Of a stretch of 64,000 nt of DNA, positions 19,200 to 30,199 are shown piece after piece; the first letter of the stretch is position 1, and each line of letters starts with the position of its first letter. Position numbers and translations under genes: made by a program. The notes under the pieces are model-generated. The model was given only the letters and a program-made list of their open reading frames with translations. It made no database searches and was not told the DNA's origin. The DNA is from Pseudomonas fulva (GTDB lineage Bacteria > Pseudomonadota > Gammaproteobacteria > Pseudomonadales > Pseudomonadaceae): positions 1-64,000 of the forward strand of contig NZ_JADNYP010000007.1 of the NCBI RefSeq assembly GCF_015680705.1, written 5' to 3'.

Positions 19200-22158
19200 C
19201 CTGACCCAGATGATCCTGGTCAGCGCCGCCTACCTGCTGGTGCTGTTCGGCGTGGCCTGGGTCAGCGAACGCGGCCTGATCCCGCGCTCGGTCATCCGCC
19301 ACCCGCTGACCTATACCTTGTCCCTGGGCGTCTATGCCAGCGCCTGGGCCTTCTATGGCTCGGTAGGCCTGGCCTACCAGTACGGCTATGGCTTCCTGGC
19401 GTGTTACCTCGGCGTTTCCGGTGCCTTCCTGCTGGCGCCGGTGCTGCTCTATCCGATCCTCAAGATCACGCGCACCTACCAGCTGTCCTCGCTGGCCGAC
19501 CTGCTCGCCTTTCGCTTTCGCAGCACCTGGGTTGGCGCGCTGACCACATTGTTCATGCTGGTCGGGGTCCTGCCCCTGCTGGCGCTGCAGATCCAGGCGG
19601 TCACCGACTCGATCAGCATCCTCAGTGCCGAGCCAGTGAAGGCGCCGATCGCGGCCGGCTTCTGCGCGATGATCACCTTGTTCACCATCTTCTTCGGTTC
19701 ACGACACATCGCCACCCGGGAGAAACACGAGGGGCTGGTATTCGCCATCGCCTTCGAGTCGGTGATCAAGCTGGTGGCCCTGGGCGGCGTCGGCCTTTAC
19801 GCCCTCTATGGCGTGTTCGGCGGCCCACACCAGCTCGAAGTCTGGCTGTTGCAGAACCAGACGGCCCTGGCCGCGCTGCATACGCCACTGCAGGAAGGGC
19901 CGTGGAGGACGCTGCTGCTGGTATTCTTCGCCTCGGCCATCGTCATGCCGCACATGTACCACATGGCCTTCACCGAGAACCTCAACCCTCGCGCACTGGT
20001 CAGCGCCAGCTGGGGCCTGCCGCTGTTCCTGCTGCTGATGAGCCTGGCCGTGCCGTTGATCCTCTGGGCAGGGCTACGCCTGGGGGCCAGCACCAATCCG
20101 GAATACTTCACCCTTGGCCTGGGCATTGCCGCCGACCATCCGGGCCTGGCCCTGCTGGCCTACGTGGGCGGGCTGTCCGCCTCCAGTGGCCTGATGATCG
20201 TGACCACCCTGGCACTGTCCGGCATGGCACTCAATCACCTGGTCCTGCCCCTGTACCAGCCACCGGCCGAAGGCAACATCTACCGCTGGCTGAAATGGAC
20301 CCGCCGGGCACTGATCGTCGCGATCATCACTGCCGGGCTGGTCTTCTACATGCTCCAGAACAATCACCAGAGCCTGGCGAACCTGGGCATCGTCGCCTTC
20401 GTCGCGACCTTGCAGTTCCTCCCGGGGGTACTCTCGGTGCTGTACTGGCCGACAGCCAACCGGCGCGGCTTCATCGCGGGCCTGCTCGCCGGCTTCCTGG
20501 TCTGGGTAGTGACCATGCTGCTGCCACTACTGGGCAATCTGCAGGGTTTCTACATTCCGTTGCTGGACGTCATCTACGTGCTCGACGACACCAGCTGGCA
20601 CATGGCGGCGATCGCTTCGCTGGCCGCCAACGTGCTGCTGTTCACCCTGATTTCGCTGTTCACCAACGCCAGCAGCGAAGAAGACAGTGCCGCCGAAGCC
20701 TGCGCCGTGGACAATGTGCGCCGCCCCCAGCGGCGCGAACTGCATGCTGCCTCGCCCCAGGAGTTCGCCACCCAGCTGGCCAAGCCACTAGGCGCCAAGG
20801 CCGCGCAGAAGGAAGTCGAGCAGGCCCTGCGCGACCTGTACCTGCCGTTCGACGAGCGTCGCCCCTATGCGCTGCGCCGGCTGCGCGACCGCATCGAGGC
20901 CAATCTCTCCGGGCTGATGGGCCCCAGTGTCGCCCAGGACATGGTCGAGACCTTCCTGCCCTACAAGTCCGGTAGCGAGAACTACGTGACCGAGGACATC
21001 CACTTCATCGAGAGCCGCCTGGAGGACTACCACTCGCGCCTGACCGGTCTGGCCGCCGAGCTCGATGCCTTGCGCCGCTATCATCGCCAGACCTTGCAGG
21101 AACTGCCGATGGGGGTCTGCTCCCTGGCCAAGGACCAGGAAATCCTGATGTGGAACAAGGCCATGGAGGAGCTGACCGGCATCGCCGCCAAGCATGTGGT
21201 CGGCTCACGCCTCAAGACCATCGGTGAACCCTGGCGCGGCCTGCTGCTGGGGTTCATCAACGTGCCCGATGAACACCTGCACAAGCAGCGCCTGGCGCTC
21301 GATGGCCAGACCCGCTGGCTGAACCTGCACAAGGCGGCCATCGACGAGCCGCTGGCGCCTGGCAACAGCGGTCTGGTGCTGCTGGTCGAGGACCTGACCG
21401 AGACCCAGGCCCTGGAAGACAAGCTGGTCCATTCCGAACGGCTGGCCAGCATCGGCCGCCTCGCTGCCGGCGTCGCCCACGAAATCGGCAACCCGATCAC
21501 CGGCATCGCCTGCCTGGCGCAGAACCTGCGCGAGGAGCGCGAAGACGACGGCGAGATCACCGAGCTGTCGAGCCAGATCCTCGAGCAGACCAAGCGCGTC
21601 TCGCGCATCGTGCAATCGCTGATGAGCTTCGCCCATGCCGGCGGCAGTCACCAGAACAGCGAAGAGCCGGTCTGCCTGGCCGAAGTGGCGCAGGACGCGA
21701 TCGGCCTGCTGGCCTTGAACCGGCGCAACTTCGAGGTGCAGTTCTTCAACCTGTGCGATCCCGAACACTGGGTCGAGGGTGACCCGCAACGCCTGGCCCA
21801 GGTGCTGATCAACCTGCTGTCCAATGCCCGCGACGCCTCGCCGCCCGGCAGCGCCGTGCGCGTGCGCAGCACGGTCTGCGAACACACCGTCGACCTGATC
21901 GTCGAAGACGAGGGCACTGGCATTCCGAAGAACATCATGGACCGTCTGTTCGAGCCTTTCTTCACCACCAAGGATCCCGGCGAAGGGACTGGCCTGGGGC
22001 TGGCTCTGGTCTATTCCATCGTGGAAGAGCATTATGGGCAAATCACGATCGACAGCCCGGCCGATATCGAACGGCAACGAGGTACCCGGATCCGCGTGAC
22101 GCTGCCCAGGCATGTCGTAGCGACGTCCCCTGAGAATCGAGACCGTCGAGAGAATTGA
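19189..22158 (+). CDS. cbrA: CbrA, transporter-fused sensor histidine kinase
   Basis: The 989-residue protein (start at the second ATG, 19189; ATG 19183 is possible) fuses an N-terminal sodium/solute-symporter-like membrane domain of about 13 helices (residues 1-500) to a cytoplasmic part. That part has a PAS-like region (about 640-740), a HisKA domain with the phosphorylated histidine in GVAHEIGN (about residue 764), and an ATPase domain (DEGTGIP, GTGLGL near 933). It phosphorylates CbrB and governs carbon/nitrogen balance and the use of amino acids such as histidine. Neither start has a strong ribosome site, supporting coupling to cbrX. Confidence 0.97.
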   Translation: MSFSLTQMILVSAAYLLVLFGVAWVSERGLIPRSVIRHPLTYTLSLGVYASAWAFYGSVGLAYQYGYGFLACYLGVSGAFLLAPVLLYPILKITRTYQLSSLADLLAFRFRSTWVGALTTLFMLVGVLPLLALQIQAVTDSISILSAEPVKAPIAAGFCAMITLFTIFFGSRHIATREKHEGLVFAIAFESVIKLVALGGVGLYALYGVFGGPHQLEVWLLQNQTALAALHTPLQEGPWRTLLLVFFASAIVMPHMYHMAFTENLNPRALVSASWGLPLFLLLMSLAVPLILWAGLRLGASTNPEYFTLGLGIAADHPGLALLAYVGGLSASSGLMIVTTLALSGMALNHLVLPLYQPPAEGNIYRWLKWTRRALIVAIITAGLVFYMLQNNHQSLANLGIVAFVATLQFLPGVLSVLYWPTANRRGFIAGLLAGFLVWVVTMLLPLLGNLQGFYIPLLDVIYVLDDTSWHMAAIASLAANVLLFTLISLFTNASSEEDSAAEACAVDNVRRPQRRELHAASPQEFATQLAKPLGAKAAQKEVEQALRDLYLPFDERRPYALRRLRDRIEANLSGLMGPSVAQDMVETFLPYKSGSENYVTEDIHFIESRLEDYHSRLTGLAAELDALRRYHRQTLQELPMGVCSLAKDQEILMWNKAMEELTGIAAKHVVGSRLKTIGEPWRGLLLGFINVPDEHLHKQRLALDGQTRWLNLHKAAIDEPLAPGNSGLVLLVEDLTETQALEDKLVHSERLASIGRLAAGVAHEIGNPITGIACLAQNLREEREDDGEITELSSQILEQTKRVSRIVQSLMSFAHAGGSHQNSEEPVCLAEVAQDAIGLLALNRRNFEVQFFNLCDPEHWVEGDPQRLAQVLINLLSNARDASPPGSAVRVRSTVCEHTVDLIVEDEGTGIPKNIMDRLFEPFFTTKDPGEGTGLGLALVYSIVEEHYGQITIDSPADIERQRGTRIRVTLPRHVVATSPENRDRREN

Positions 22159-22162
22159 ATCA

Positions 22163-23599
22163 ATGCCGCATATTCTGATCGTCGAAGACGAAACCATCAT
22201 CCGCTCGGCCTTGCGCCGATTGCTCGAGCGGAACCAGTATCAGGTCAGCGAAGCGGGCTCGGTGCAGGAAGCCCAGGAGCGCTTCAGCATCGCCACGTTC
22301 GACCTGATCGTCAGTGACCTGCGCCTGCCCGGTGCGCCAGGCACCGAGCTGATCAAGCTCGGGCAAGGCACGCCGGTATTGATCATGACCAGCTACGCCA
22401 GCCTGCGCTCGGCCGTCGACTCGATGAAGATGGGCGCGGTGGACTACATCGCCAAGCCGTTCGATCATGACGAGATGCTCCAGGCGGTGGCCCGCATCCT
22501 GCGCGATCGACAGCGCGCGCCCGGGCCAGGCGCCGAGGCACGGCCGACCAGCAAGCCGGCCGGCACCGAAAAGGCGGCGACCGGCGCGGCCAATGGCGAC
22601 ATCGGCATCATCGGCTCATGCGCGCCGATGCAGGATCTGTTCGGCAAGATCCGCAAGGTCGCCCCTACCGATTCGAATGTGCTGGTGCAAGGCGAGTCGG
22701 GTACCGGCAAGGAACTGGTGGCCAGGGCCTTGCACAACCTGTCCCGACGGGCCAAGGCGCCGATGATCTCGGTCAACTGCGCCGCGATTCCGGAAACCTT
22801 GATCGAGTCCGAGCTGTTCGGTCATGAAAAGGGCGCCTTCACAGGTGCCAGCGCCGGCCGCGCGGGCCTGGTCGAGGCGGCCGATGGGGGCACGCTGTTC
22901 CTCGATGAAATCGGCGAGCTGCCTCTAGAAGCCCAGGCCAGGCTGCTGCGCGTGCTGCAGGAAGGGGAAATCCGCCGTGTCGGTTCGGTCCAGTCGCAGA
23001 AAGTCGACGTGCGCCTGATCGCCGCGACCCACCGCGACCTGAAGAGCCTGGCCAAGGCCGGGCAGTTTCGCGAAGACCTCTACTACCGGCTGCACGTGAT
23101 CGCCTTGAAGCTGCCGGCGCTGCGCGAGCGCGGCAACGACGTCATCGAGATCGCCAAGGCATTCCTGGCCCGACACAGCGCGCGGCTGGGACGGGATGAC
23201 CTGCGCTTCTCTGTCGAAGCCGAGCAAGCGATTCGCCATTACAGCTGGCCAGGCAACGTGCGCGAGCTGGAAAACGCCGTCGAGCGATCGGTGATTCTCA
23301 GCGAGAGCGCGGAAATATCCGCCGAGCTGCTAGGCATCGACATCGAGCTGAGCGACCTGGAGGAGGAAGACAGCTTCGACGAGAACCAGGCGAGCTCCTC
23401 GACCGCCAGCACCAGCCACGAGCCGACCGAGGACCTGTCGCTGGAAGACTATTTCCATCACTTCGTCCTCGAACACCAGGACCACATGACCGAAACCGAG
23501 CTGGCGCGCAAGCTGGGTGTCAGCCGCAAATGTTTGTGGGAGCGGCGCCAGCGCCTGGGCATCCCTCGGCGCAAAAGCAACGCCACCAGCGACAGCTGA
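22163..23599 (+). CDS. cbrB: CbrB, sigma-54-dependent response regulator
   Basis: The 478-residue NtrC-type activator begins with a receiver domain (phospho-aspartate in IVSDLRLPG near residue 52). A sigma-54 AAA+ domain follows, with Walker A GESGTGKE near 177 and the GAFTGA loop near 224. A Fis-type helix-turn-helix ([22 protein letters not shown]) ends the protein. It begins four bases after cbrA. Its best-known target, the crcZ promoter, lies directly downstream and shows both a sigma-54 promoter and an upstream inverted repeat. Confidence 0.97.
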   Translation: MPHILIVEDETIIRSALRRLLERNQYQVSEAGSVQEAQERFSIATFDLIVSDLRLPGAPGTELIKLGQGTPVLIMTSYASLRSAVDSMKMGAVDYIAKPFDHDEMLQAVARILRDRQRAPGPGAEARPTSKPAGTEKAATGAANGDIGIIGSCAPMQDLFGKIRKVAPTDSNVLVQGESGTGKELVARALHNLSRRAKAPMISVNCAAIPETLIESELFGHEKGAFTGASAGRAGLVEAADGGTLFLDEIGELPLEAQARLLRVLQEGEIRRVGSVQSQKVDVRLIAATHRDLKSLAKAGQFREDLYYRLHVIALKLPALRERGNDVIEIAKAFLARHSARLGRDDLRFSVEAEQAIRHYSWPGNVRELENAVERSVILSESAEISAELLGIDIELSDLEEEDSFDENQASSSTASTSHEPTEDLSLEDYFHHFVLEHQDHMTETELARKLGVSRKCLWERRQRLGIPRRKSNATSDS

Positions 23600-23731
23600 G
23601 CGCAGAGCTGCGAGCCTGGGCCACTTAACCCGCGGATTTGACGATCAGCCTGCCGTGGCTCGCAAGCCCTGACAGGGTTTGCCGAACGCCAGGGCACCGT
23701 GATCAGTTTGAGGCGAGGCTTGCCAGGGGGG

Positions 23732-23758
23732 TGTTACCGCCACCCTCAAGCCGTAACA
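23732..23758 (+). promoter_or_regulatory. Probable CbrB upstream activator site for crcZ
   Basis: Perfect inverted half-sites TGTTAC (23732-23737) and GTAACA (23753-23758) are separated by 15 bases, about 100 bases before the sigma-54 promoter. A further GTAAC-like half-site lies near 23772. The position and shape fit an enhancer site for CbrB. Confidence 0.78.
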
Positions 23759-23855
23759 AATCCGAGGCATACGGTAACGATTTTACTGCGATCGCGACGC
23801 TTTGTCGCAGCACCAAACGTCTCAACCCCTTGATTTCGTTGGGTTTTAAAAAGTT

Positions 23856-23870
23856 GGCACGGCACCTGCT
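23856..23870 (+). promoter_or_regulatory. Sigma-54 promoter of crcZ
   Basis: TTGGCACGGCACCTGCT (23854-23870) matches the -24/-12 consensus, with GG at 23856-23857 and GC at 23868-23869 exactly ten bases apart. Transcription is predicted to begin near 23881. Confidence 0.88.
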
Positions 23871-23880
23871 ATGTATCTGG

Positions 23881-24254
23881 TACAAGAACAATAACAAGCA
23901 CGGCAAAAACAGAACAAGAACAAGACGAATCGGCTCACGCATAACAAGAACAAGACGGCGGAGGCGCAGCTAACTGATTCTTTTGGAGAGGAGTGATGCT
24001 TGGGGCTTGCCCCATGACCAGGCAGAGAACAACAAAAACTGCACTAAAAAGCAGCGCCTGAACTGGTTGGATCGATAGATCAGCATGACATCAGCGACCA
24101 AAGCAATCCGTTTGCTCTTCACTCCCGGTTTTGGGAGTCGTCCACAAGCTCGGGAGAGCTTGCGGACTGGGCACTCAACAAAAACAAGAGCCCGACAGAA
24201 AAACAACAAGAGCACGCAACGACTTTCCTGGGGAGCTTCGGCTCCCCATGTCGT
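23881..24254 (+). ncRNA. crcZ: CrcZ, Hfq/Crc-sequestering small RNA
   Basis: The roughly 370-base RNA has no convincing gene and carries at least six A-rich, CA-containing motifs (such as AAGAACAATAACAAG near 23884, AACAAGAACAAGAC near 23912 and 23943, AACAACAAAAAC near 24029, AACAAAAACAAG near 24177, AAAAACAACAAG near 24200). These are the Hfq/Crc binding type. It ends in a strong hairpin (GGGGAGC-TTCG-GCTCCCC, 24230-24247) within an outer AACGAC/GTCGTT stem. When preferred carbon runs out, CbrAB raises CrcZ, which relieves Crc/Hfq repression. Exact ends are inferred. Confidence 0.92.
24230..24254 (+). terminator. Terminator of crcZ
   Basis: A 7-bp GC-rich stem with a TTCG tetraloop sits inside an outer AACGAC/GTCGTT pairing and ends in TTT. 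It closes crcZ about 140 bases before pcnB. Confidence 0.8.
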
Positions 24255-24393
24255 TTCCGGATGCCAGGTTCGCTCGCTGCAATGCCCCTTGGCGTACCGC
24301 CTACACCATCCCACGAGTAAATGCTAGAATCCCCGCCTATCATGCGGCCATTCCCTCATTCTTGGCCGAACATTCCTTCAAACAGTGCATCCC

Positions 24394-25776
24394 ATGCTGA
24401 AGAAGCTGTTCCAGTCTTTCCGTCCTCCTGTCCGTGGCCAGCACCACAGGCGTACCACGCCCGAGGTGATCAACAGCAGCCAGCACTCGCTGCAGCGCAG
24501 CCAGTTCAGCCGCCACGCGGTCAGCATCGTCGAGCGCCTGCAAAGCGCGGGTTACCAAGCCTATCTGGTCGGCGGCTGTGTCCGCGACCTGCTCCTGGGC
24601 ATCACCCCCAAGGACTTCGACGTCGCCACCAGTGCCACTCCAGAACAGGTCCGCGCCGAATTTCGCAATGCCCGGATCATCGGTCGTCGCTTCAAGCTGG
24701 TCCACGTGCAGTTCGGTCGCGAAATCATCGAGGTGGCTACCTTCCGTGCCCACCACTCCGATGAAGACCAGTCCGATAGTCACCGTTCGTCGCACCATGC
24801 CAGCGGTCGCATCCTGCGCGACAACGTATACGGCACCCTGGAAGATGACGCGCAACGTCGTGACTTCACCATCAACGCCTTGTACTACGACCCGGTCAGC
24901 GAACGTATCCTCGACTACGCCAACGGTGTTCATGACATCCGCAATCGCCTGTTGCGCCTGATCGGCGACCCGGTCCAGCGCTATCAGGAAGACCCCGTGC
25001 GCATGCTGCGCGCGGTGCGCTTCGCCGCCAAGCTCGACTTCGGCATCGAGAAGCACACCGTCCAGCCGATTCGCGAGCTGTCCCCGATGCTGCGCGAAAT
25101 CCCGCCAGCCCGATTGTTCGAGGAAAGCCTCAAGCTGTTCCTTTCCGGCCACGGCTCGCTGGCTTTCGAGATGCTGGTCGACCTGCAGCTGTTCGATCCC
25201 TTGTTCCCGGCAAGCGCCCAGGCGCTCGAGGAGCGGCCGACCTATACCCATACGCTGATCAGCCAGGCCTTGAGCAACACCGACCTGCGCATCAGCCAAG
25301 GCAAGCCGGTGACCCCCGCGTTCCTCTTCGCGGCCCTGCTCTGGCCGGCGCTGCCAGCACGGGCGCTCTACCTGCAAAGCCAGGGGGTGCCGCCGATTCC
25401 TGCCATGAGCGGCGCGGCCCATGACCTGATCGTCGAGCAATGCCAGCGCGTGGCCATCCCCAAGCGCTTTACCTTGCCGATCCGCGAGATCTGGGACATG
25501 CAGGAGCGCCTGCCACGGCGCAGCGGCAAACGGGCCGACCTGCTGCTGGACAACCCTCGCTTCCGCGCCGGCTACGATTTCCTTTTGCTGCGCGAGAGCG
25601 CTGGCGAGCAGACCGACGAACTGGGCCAGTGGTGGACCGACTACCAGGAGGCCAACGACAGCGAGCGCCGCAACATGATCCGCGACCTCGGCAGCCGTGA
25701 CGAAGGCGCCGCGCCGCGCAAGCGCAAGCGCAGCGGTAGCAAGCGCAGGCAAGGTGGCGACGAGAGCTGGGACTGA
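24394..25776 (+). CDS. pcnB: Poly(A) polymerase I
   Basis: The enzyme adds 3' poly(A) tails that promote RNA decay. The protein has 460 residues from the ATG at 24394; a GTG nine bases upstream is in frame but less likely. The nucleotidyltransferase core shows LVGGCVRDLLLG and the catalytic aspartates in DFDVATSATP, followed by the RDFTINALYYD segment. The C-terminus is highly basic (KRKRSGSKRR), suited to RNA binding. folK follows after two bases, so the genes are cotranscribed. Confidence 0.95.
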   Translation: MLKKLFQSFRPPVRGQHHRRTTPEVINSSQHSLQRSQFSRHAVSIVERLQSAGYQAYLVGGCVRDLLLGITPKDFDVATSATPEQVRAEFRNARIIGRRFKLVHVQFGREIIEVATFRAHHSDEDQSDSHRSSHHASGRILRDNVYGTLEDDAQRRDFTINALYYDPVSERILDYANGVHDIRNRLLRLIGDPVQRYQEDPVRMLRAVRFAAKLDFGIEKHTVQPIRELSPMLREIPPARLFEESLKLFLSGHGSLAFEMLVDLQLFDPLFPASAQALEERPTYTHTLISQALSNTDLRISQGKPVTPAFLFAALLWPALPARALYLQSQGVPPIPAMSGAAHDLIVEQCQRVAIPKRFTLPIREIWDMQERLPRRSGKRADLLLDNPRFRAGYDFLLLRESAGEQTDELGQWWTDYQEANDSERRNMIRDLGSRDEGAAPRKRKRSGSKRRQGGDESWD

Positions 25777-25778
25777 GC

Positions 25779-26258
25779 ATGACGGTACGTGCCTACATCG
25801 GTCTTGGCAGTAACCTGGCCGAGCCTGCCGAGCAGTTGCGCAGTGCCTTGCAGGCGCTCGACGCCGCGGCAGGCGCGCGCCTGGCCGCTGTCTCCAGCTT
25901 CTATGCCAGCGATTCGCTGCTGCCTGGCCAGCCTCGCTACACCAACGCCGTGGCGGCGCTGGACACCGACCTGGCGCCCCTGGCGCTGCTCGATACCCTG
26001 CAAGCCATCGAAACCGATCAGGGGCGCGAGCGCAAGGAACGCTGGGGTCCCAGGACGCTGGACCTCGACCTCCTGGTGTATGGCGACCAGCTGATCGACG
26101 AACCGCGCCTCAAAGTGCCGCACTACCACATGCAGGCGCGCCCCTTCGTGCTGTATCCGCTGGCCGAGCTGGTGCCGGCCGATTTTCGGCTGGCCGATGG
26201 ACGGCAACTGGCCGACCTGCTCGCGGCCTGCCCCTTCGTCGGGCTCGAGAGGCTGTAA
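25779..26258 (+). CDS. folK: 6-hydroxymethyl-7,8-dihydropterin pyrophosphokinase
   Basis: The 159-residue enzyme transfers pyrophosphate from ATP to the pterin just before dihydropteroate synthase in folate synthesis. Family motifs are YIGLGSNL at the start, the magnesium-binding GPRTLDLDLLVYG, and the PHYHMQARPFVLYPLAEL segment. Start and length match the short monofunctional form. folP, the next enzyme, lies in another operon of this window (48.5-49.3 kb). Confidence 0.96.
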   Translation: MTVRAYIGLGSNLAEPAEQLRSALQALDAAAGARLAAVSSFYASDSLLPGQPRYTNAVAALDTDLAPLALLDTLQAIETDQGRERKERWGPRTLDLDLLVYGDQLIDEPRLKVPHYHMQARPFVLYPLAELVPADFRLADGRQLADLLAACPFVGLERL

Positions 26259-26264
26259 CCTGGG

Positions 26265-26350
26265 TGTTACGTTGGCGGTAACAGCGTAATCGCCCGTCGC
26301 GCACATGCGGTAACACAGTCATTGACTTCCCCTATCCCGCTCATGACTAT
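26265..26350 (+). promoter_or_regulatory. panB promoter region with repeated TGTTAC/GTAACA boxes
   Basis: TGTTAC at 26265-26270 and GTAACA at 26278-26283 form an inverted pair seven bases apart. A second GTAACA, inside an identical nine-base GCGGTAACA, occurs 32 bases further on (26310-26315). A plausible promoter follows: TTGACT at 26322-26327 and GACTAT at 26345-26350, 17 bases apart. The boxes resemble the half-sites upstream of crcZ, but the spacing differs and no sigma-54 promoter is seen. The regulator is unknown. Confidence 0.5.
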
Positions 26351-26504
26351 AGGCGCCCGTGGCGTCGATCCGCCACCGATGCCGTGGAGCGACCGCGGCC
26401 AGCCCTGCGACTGAACATCACGTACGATGATGTGCCCACCGCGCAGACCGTTCGGCCTCTTGCCCGGCCCGGCCTGCGTGGTGCCCGAACGAGGACTCTT
26501 TCAC

Positions 26505-27305
26505 ATGCCTGACGTTACCCTGACCACCCTCAACGGCCTCAAGGCCAAGGGGGAAAAGATCACCATGCTGACCTGCTATGACGCGACGTTCGCCAAGGTC
26601 GCCAGCCAGGCCGGCGTGGAAGTGCTGCTGATCGGGGATTCGCTGGGCATGGTCCTGCAAGGCCACGACAGCACGCTGCCAGTGACCACGGCCGAAATGG
26701 CCTATCACACCGCTAGCGTCAAGCGTGGCAACCAAGGGGCGCTGATCCTCGCCGACCTGCCGTTCATGGCCCATGCCACGCTCGAGCAGGCCCTGGCCAA
26801 CAGTGCCACGCTGATGCAAGCCGGCGCCCACATGATCAAGATCGAAGGGGCCGCCTGGCTGGCCGAGACCATAGGCCGCCTGGTCGAACGCGGCGTTCCG
26901 GTGTGCGCCCACCTGGGTCTGACGCCACAGACAGTCAATGTCTTCGGTGGCTACAAGGTCCAGGGTCGTCAGGAGGCCCAGGCCCGCAAGCTGCGTGACG
27001 ATGCCATCGCGCTCGAGCAGGCCGGCGCGGCGATGCTTCTGCTCGAATGCGTGCCAGCCGAGCTGGCCGCCCAGATCAGCCGCTCCGTGAGCGTCCCGGT
27101 CATTGGCATCGGCGCCGGTAGCGCCACTGATGGGCAGGTCCTGGTGTTGCATGACATGCTCGGCTTGTCGCTCACAGGGCGCGTCCCGCGTTTCGTGAAG
27201 AACTTCATGCATGGCCAACCAGACATCCCCAGCGCCCTTGCCGCCTACGTCAAGGCAGTCAAGGAGGCGAGCTTCCCCGCCAGCGAACACGAGTTCAGCG
27301 CATGA
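26505..27305 (+). CDS. panB: 3-methyl-2-oxobutanoate hydroxymethyltransferase
   Basis: The enzyme makes ketopantoate from the valine precursor ketoisovalerate using methylene-tetrahydrofolate, the first step of pantothenate synthesis. The 266-residue protein starts MPDVTLTTL at 26505; the longer frame is rejected on family length. The [21 protein letters not shown] metal/substrate region and the [15 protein letters not shown] region are intact. It overlaps panC by four bases. Its substrates link it to the ilv and folate genes also in this window. Confidence 0.96.
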   Translation: MPDVTLTTLNGLKAKGEKITMLTCYDATFAKVASQAGVEVLLIGDSLGMVLQGHDSTLPVTTAEMAYHTASVKRGNQGALILADLPFMAHATLEQALANSATLMQAGAHMIKIEGAAWLAETIGRLVERGVPVCAHLGLTPQTVNVFGGYKVQGRQEAQARKLRDDAIALEQAGAAMLLLECVPAELAAQISRSVSVPVIGIGAGSATDGQVLVLHDMLGLSLTGRVPRFVKNFMHGQPDIPSALAAYVKAVKEASFPASEHEFSA

Positions 27306-28159
27306 ATACAGTCAAGACCGTCCGTGAACTGCGCGCCGCCGTGGCACGCGCGCGCAGCGAAGGCAAGCGCATCGGCTTCGTGCCGACCATGGGCAACCTG
27401 CACAGCGGGCACGTCGCGCTGGTCACCAAGGCGGCGCAACGTGCCGACTTCGTGGTCGCCAGCATCTTCGTCAACCCGTTGCAGTTCGGGGCCAGCGAGG
27501 ACCTTGGCAGCTATCCGCGCACTTTGGCCGCCGATCAGGAAAAGCTGCTCCAGGCTGGCTGCAACCTGCTGTTCGCGCCCACCGTCGAAGAAATATACCC
27601 CGACGGCATGGAGGCCCAGACCCGTGTCAGCGTACCGCGTCTTTCCGAAGGGCTGTGTGGCGCCAGCCGTCCAGGGCATTTCGAAGGCGTGGCGACGGTC
27701 GTCAGCAAGCTGTTCAACATGGTCCAGCCCGACCTGGCGGTATTCGGCGAGAAGGATTTCCAGCAGCTGGCGGTCATCCGAGCGCTGGTGCGCGACCTGA
27801 ACCTGCCGATCCAGATCATTGGCGAGCCGACCGTGCGTGCCGAGGATGGTCTGGCATTGTCATCGCGCAACGGTTATCTGAGCGCGCAGCAGCGTGCCAC
27901 GGCCCCTGTCCTGTACCAAGTCCTGCAGCAAGTCGCCGAAGCGGTTCGCCAGGGTCGTCGTGACTATCCGGTGCTGGCCAGCGAGGCGCAGGCACGACTG
28001 GAGGCAGCGGGGCTGCGTACCGACTACTTCGAAGTGCGCCAGGCGCTGACCCTGCGCCCGGCGATTGCCGACGACCATGACCTGGTGATCATTGCCGCCG
28101 CCTATCTGGGGCAGACCCGTCTGATCGACAATTTGCACCTGGTTCTTGCCACTGGCTAG
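27302..28159 (+). CDS. panC: Pantothenate synthetase
   Basis: The 285-residue enzyme joins pantoate and beta-alanine with ATP. It has the adenylate-forming signature GNLHSGH near residues 33-39 (HIGH-type), the FGEKDFQQ segment and the late SSRNGYLS loop. It is translationally coupled to panB through ATGA. No aspartate decarboxylase panD lies nearby, so beta-alanine must be made from elsewhere in the genome. Confidence 0.97.
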   Translation: MNTVKTVRELRAAVARARSEGKRIGFVPTMGNLHSGHVALVTKAAQRADFVVASIFVNPLQFGASEDLGSYPRTLAADQEKLLQAGCNLLFAPTVEEIYPDGMEAQTRVSVPRLSEGLCGASRPGHFEGVATVVSKLFNMVQPDLAVFGEKDFQQLAVIRALVRDLNLPIQIIGEPTVRAEDGLALSSRNGYLSAQQRATAPVLYQVLQQVAEAVRQGRRDYPVLASEAQARLEAAGLRTDYFEVRQALTLRPAIADDHDLVIIAAAYLGQTRLIDNLHLVLATG

Positions 28160-28276
28160 CCAAACGCGGCGCCATGCTGGCTGCAACGCAGGCTGTGCCT
28201 ATAATGAAGCCAGCCTGCAACTGGCGACACGCGCCAGTGTCCAAGGCAAGTCAACGCACCAAGGAACCCATGCGCA

Positions 28277-29941
28277 ATGGCGTATTATCGTACCCCCCAT
28301 GATGTGACGGCGCTGCCCGCCTGGCAGGCGCTCCAGCAACACCGCGACGCCATGCAAGGATTCAGCATGCGCGAAGCGTTCGCCGCTGACCCGAAGCGTT
28401 TCGAAGAATTCTCCTTGAGCAGTTGCGGCCTGTTCCTCGACTACTCGAAGAACCTCATTACCGAACAGACCCGCGAACTGCTGGTGGACCTGGCCAGAAG
28501 CGTCGGTCTTGAAGAGGCCATCAGGTCGATGTTCGCTGGTGAGATCATCAATGCCTCCGAAGGCCGACCGGTGCTGCATACCGCCTTGCGCAGGCCGGTG
28601 GGCGACAAGCTCGAAGTCAATGGCGTCAACGTGATGCCCGAGGTCCACAAAGTCCTCAACCAGATCACCGAGCTGGTCGGGCGCATCCACGACGGGCTGT
28701 GGCGTGGCTACAGCGAGAAACCGATCACCGACGTGGTTAACATCGGTATCGGCGGTTCCTTCCTGGGGCCGGAGCTGGTTTCCGAAGCCCTGTTGCCGTA
28801 TGCCCAGCGCGGCGTGCGCTGCCACTACCTGGCCAACATCGACGGCAGCGAATTCCATGAGCTGTCGGCCAAGCTGCGTGCCGAAACCACGTTGTTCATC
28901 GTCTCGTCGAAGTCCTTCAACACCCTCGAGACCCTGAAGAACGCCACCGCCGCGCGGACCTGGTACCTGGCCCAGGGCGGCTCCGAGGCAGAGCTGTATC
29001 GCCACTTCATCGCCGTGTCGAGCAACAAGACCGCTGCCGTGGCCTTCGGTATCCGCGAAGAGAACATCTTCCCGATGTGGGACTGGGTCGGCGGGCGCTA
29101 TTCGCTATGGTCGGCGATCGGCCTGCCGATCGCGCTGGCCATCGGCACCGCCAACTTCAAGGAGCTGCTGTCCGGTGCCTACACCATGGACCAGCACTTC
29201 CAGACCGCGCCGTTCGAACAGAACATGCCGGTGCTGCTGGCCCTGCTGGGGGTCTGGTATGGCAATTTCTGGGGCGCGCAAAGCCATGCGATCCTGCCGT
29301 ACGATCATTACCTGCGCAACATCACCAAGCACCTCCAGCAGTTGGACATGGAATCCAATGGCAAGAGCGTGCTGCAGGACGGCTCGCCCGCCAAGATCGA
29401 GACCGGTCCGGTGATCTGGGGCGGTGTCGGCTGCAACGGCCAACACGCCTATCACCAGCTGCTGCATCAAGGCACGCAACTGATCCCGGCCGACTTCATC
29501 GTTCCGGTGGTGAGCTTCAATCCGGTTTCCGACCATCACCAGTGGCTGTATGCCAACTGCCTGTCGCAGAGCCAGGCGCTGATGCTGGGCAAGACCCGCG
29601 AGGAAGCCGAGGCCGAGCTGCGCGAAAAAGGCATGAGCGAGGCGGACGTCGCCCGGCTCGCACCACACAAGGTGATCCCGGGCAACCGCCCGAGCAATAC
29701 CCTGGTGGTCGAGCGCATCAGCCCGCGTCGCCTGGGCGCGCTCGTCGCCATGTACGAGCACAAGGTGTTCGTGCAGAGCGTGGTCTGGGGCATCAACGCC
29801 TTCGACCAGTGGGGCGTCGAGTTGGGCAAGGAGCTGGGCAAGGAAGTCTACCAGCGCCTGGTCGGCAGCCAGGAAGCCGCCGCGGACGATGGTTCCACCC
29901 AAGGCCTGATCAACTATTTCCGTAGCCGTCACCGTGGTTGA
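28277..29941 (+). CDS. pgi: Glucose-6-phosphate isomerase
   Basis: The 554-residue protein interconverts glucose-6-phosphate and fructose-6-phosphate. The conserved [27 protein letters not shown] and [18 protein letters not shown] regions are all visible. In pseudomonads, which use the Entner-Doudoroff pathway, the enzyme mainly recycles sugar phosphates and supplies precursors for polysaccharides. It stands alone between panC and acs. Confidence 0.97.
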   Translation: MAYYRTPHDVTALPAWQALQQHRDAMQGFSMREAFAADPKRFEEFSLSSCGLFLDYSKNLITEQTRELLVDLARSVGLEEAIRSMFAGEIINASEGRPVLHTALRRPVGDKLEVNGVNVMPEVHKVLNQITELVGRIHDGLWRGYSEKPITDVVNIGIGGSFLGPELVSEALLPYAQRGVRCHYLANIDGSEFHELSAKLRAETTLFIVSSKSFNTLETLKNATAARTWYLAQGGSEAELYRHFIAVSSNKTAAVAFGIREENIFPMWDWVGGRYSLWSAIGLPIALAIGTANFKELLSGAYTMDQHFQTAPFEQNMPVLLALLGVWYGNFWGAQSHAILPYDHYLRNITKHLQQLDMESNGKSVLQDGSPAKIETGPVIWGGVGCNGQHAYHQLLHQGTQLIPADFIVPVVSFNPVSDHHQWLYANCLSQSQALMLGKTREEAEAELREKGMSEADVARLAPHKVIPGNRPSNTLVVERISPRRLGALVAMYEHKVFVQSVVWGINAFDQWGVELGKELGKEVYQRLVGSQEAAADDGSTQGLINYFRSRHRG

Positions 29942-29957
29942 CGGGCGGTAAGCGAAG

Positions 29958-30002
29958 GGCCGCCGCGCCGGTAGAGGCGGCCGCCGCCGGGGCGCCGGCG
30001 GC
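29958..30002. other. GC-rich hairpin pair between pgi and acs
   Basis: Two nearly adjacent inverted repeats follow the pgi stop: GGCCGCC/GGCGGCC (29958-29982) and a perfect 8-bp GCCGCCGG/CCGGCGGC (29983-30002). Neither has a T-run. They may stabilise or attenuate transcripts. The rest of the 258-base gap shows no gene. Confidence 0.5.
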
Positions 30003-30199
30003 TCCTCAGCCGGCTGAGCTGCGTCGCCGGTACCGGCATGCGCCCTCGCCCCCGCCATTGCCCCTCCCCAACCCAGCTACACTTCCCTATCGAACAGCCG
30101 TTGCACTTCATCCTGCCGGCAGCCGGATCGTTGCCCCGCGTCCAGGATCGGTGCAGTCCCCAGCCGCGTGCCGGCACGACAAGCGCAGGATCACCCGCC

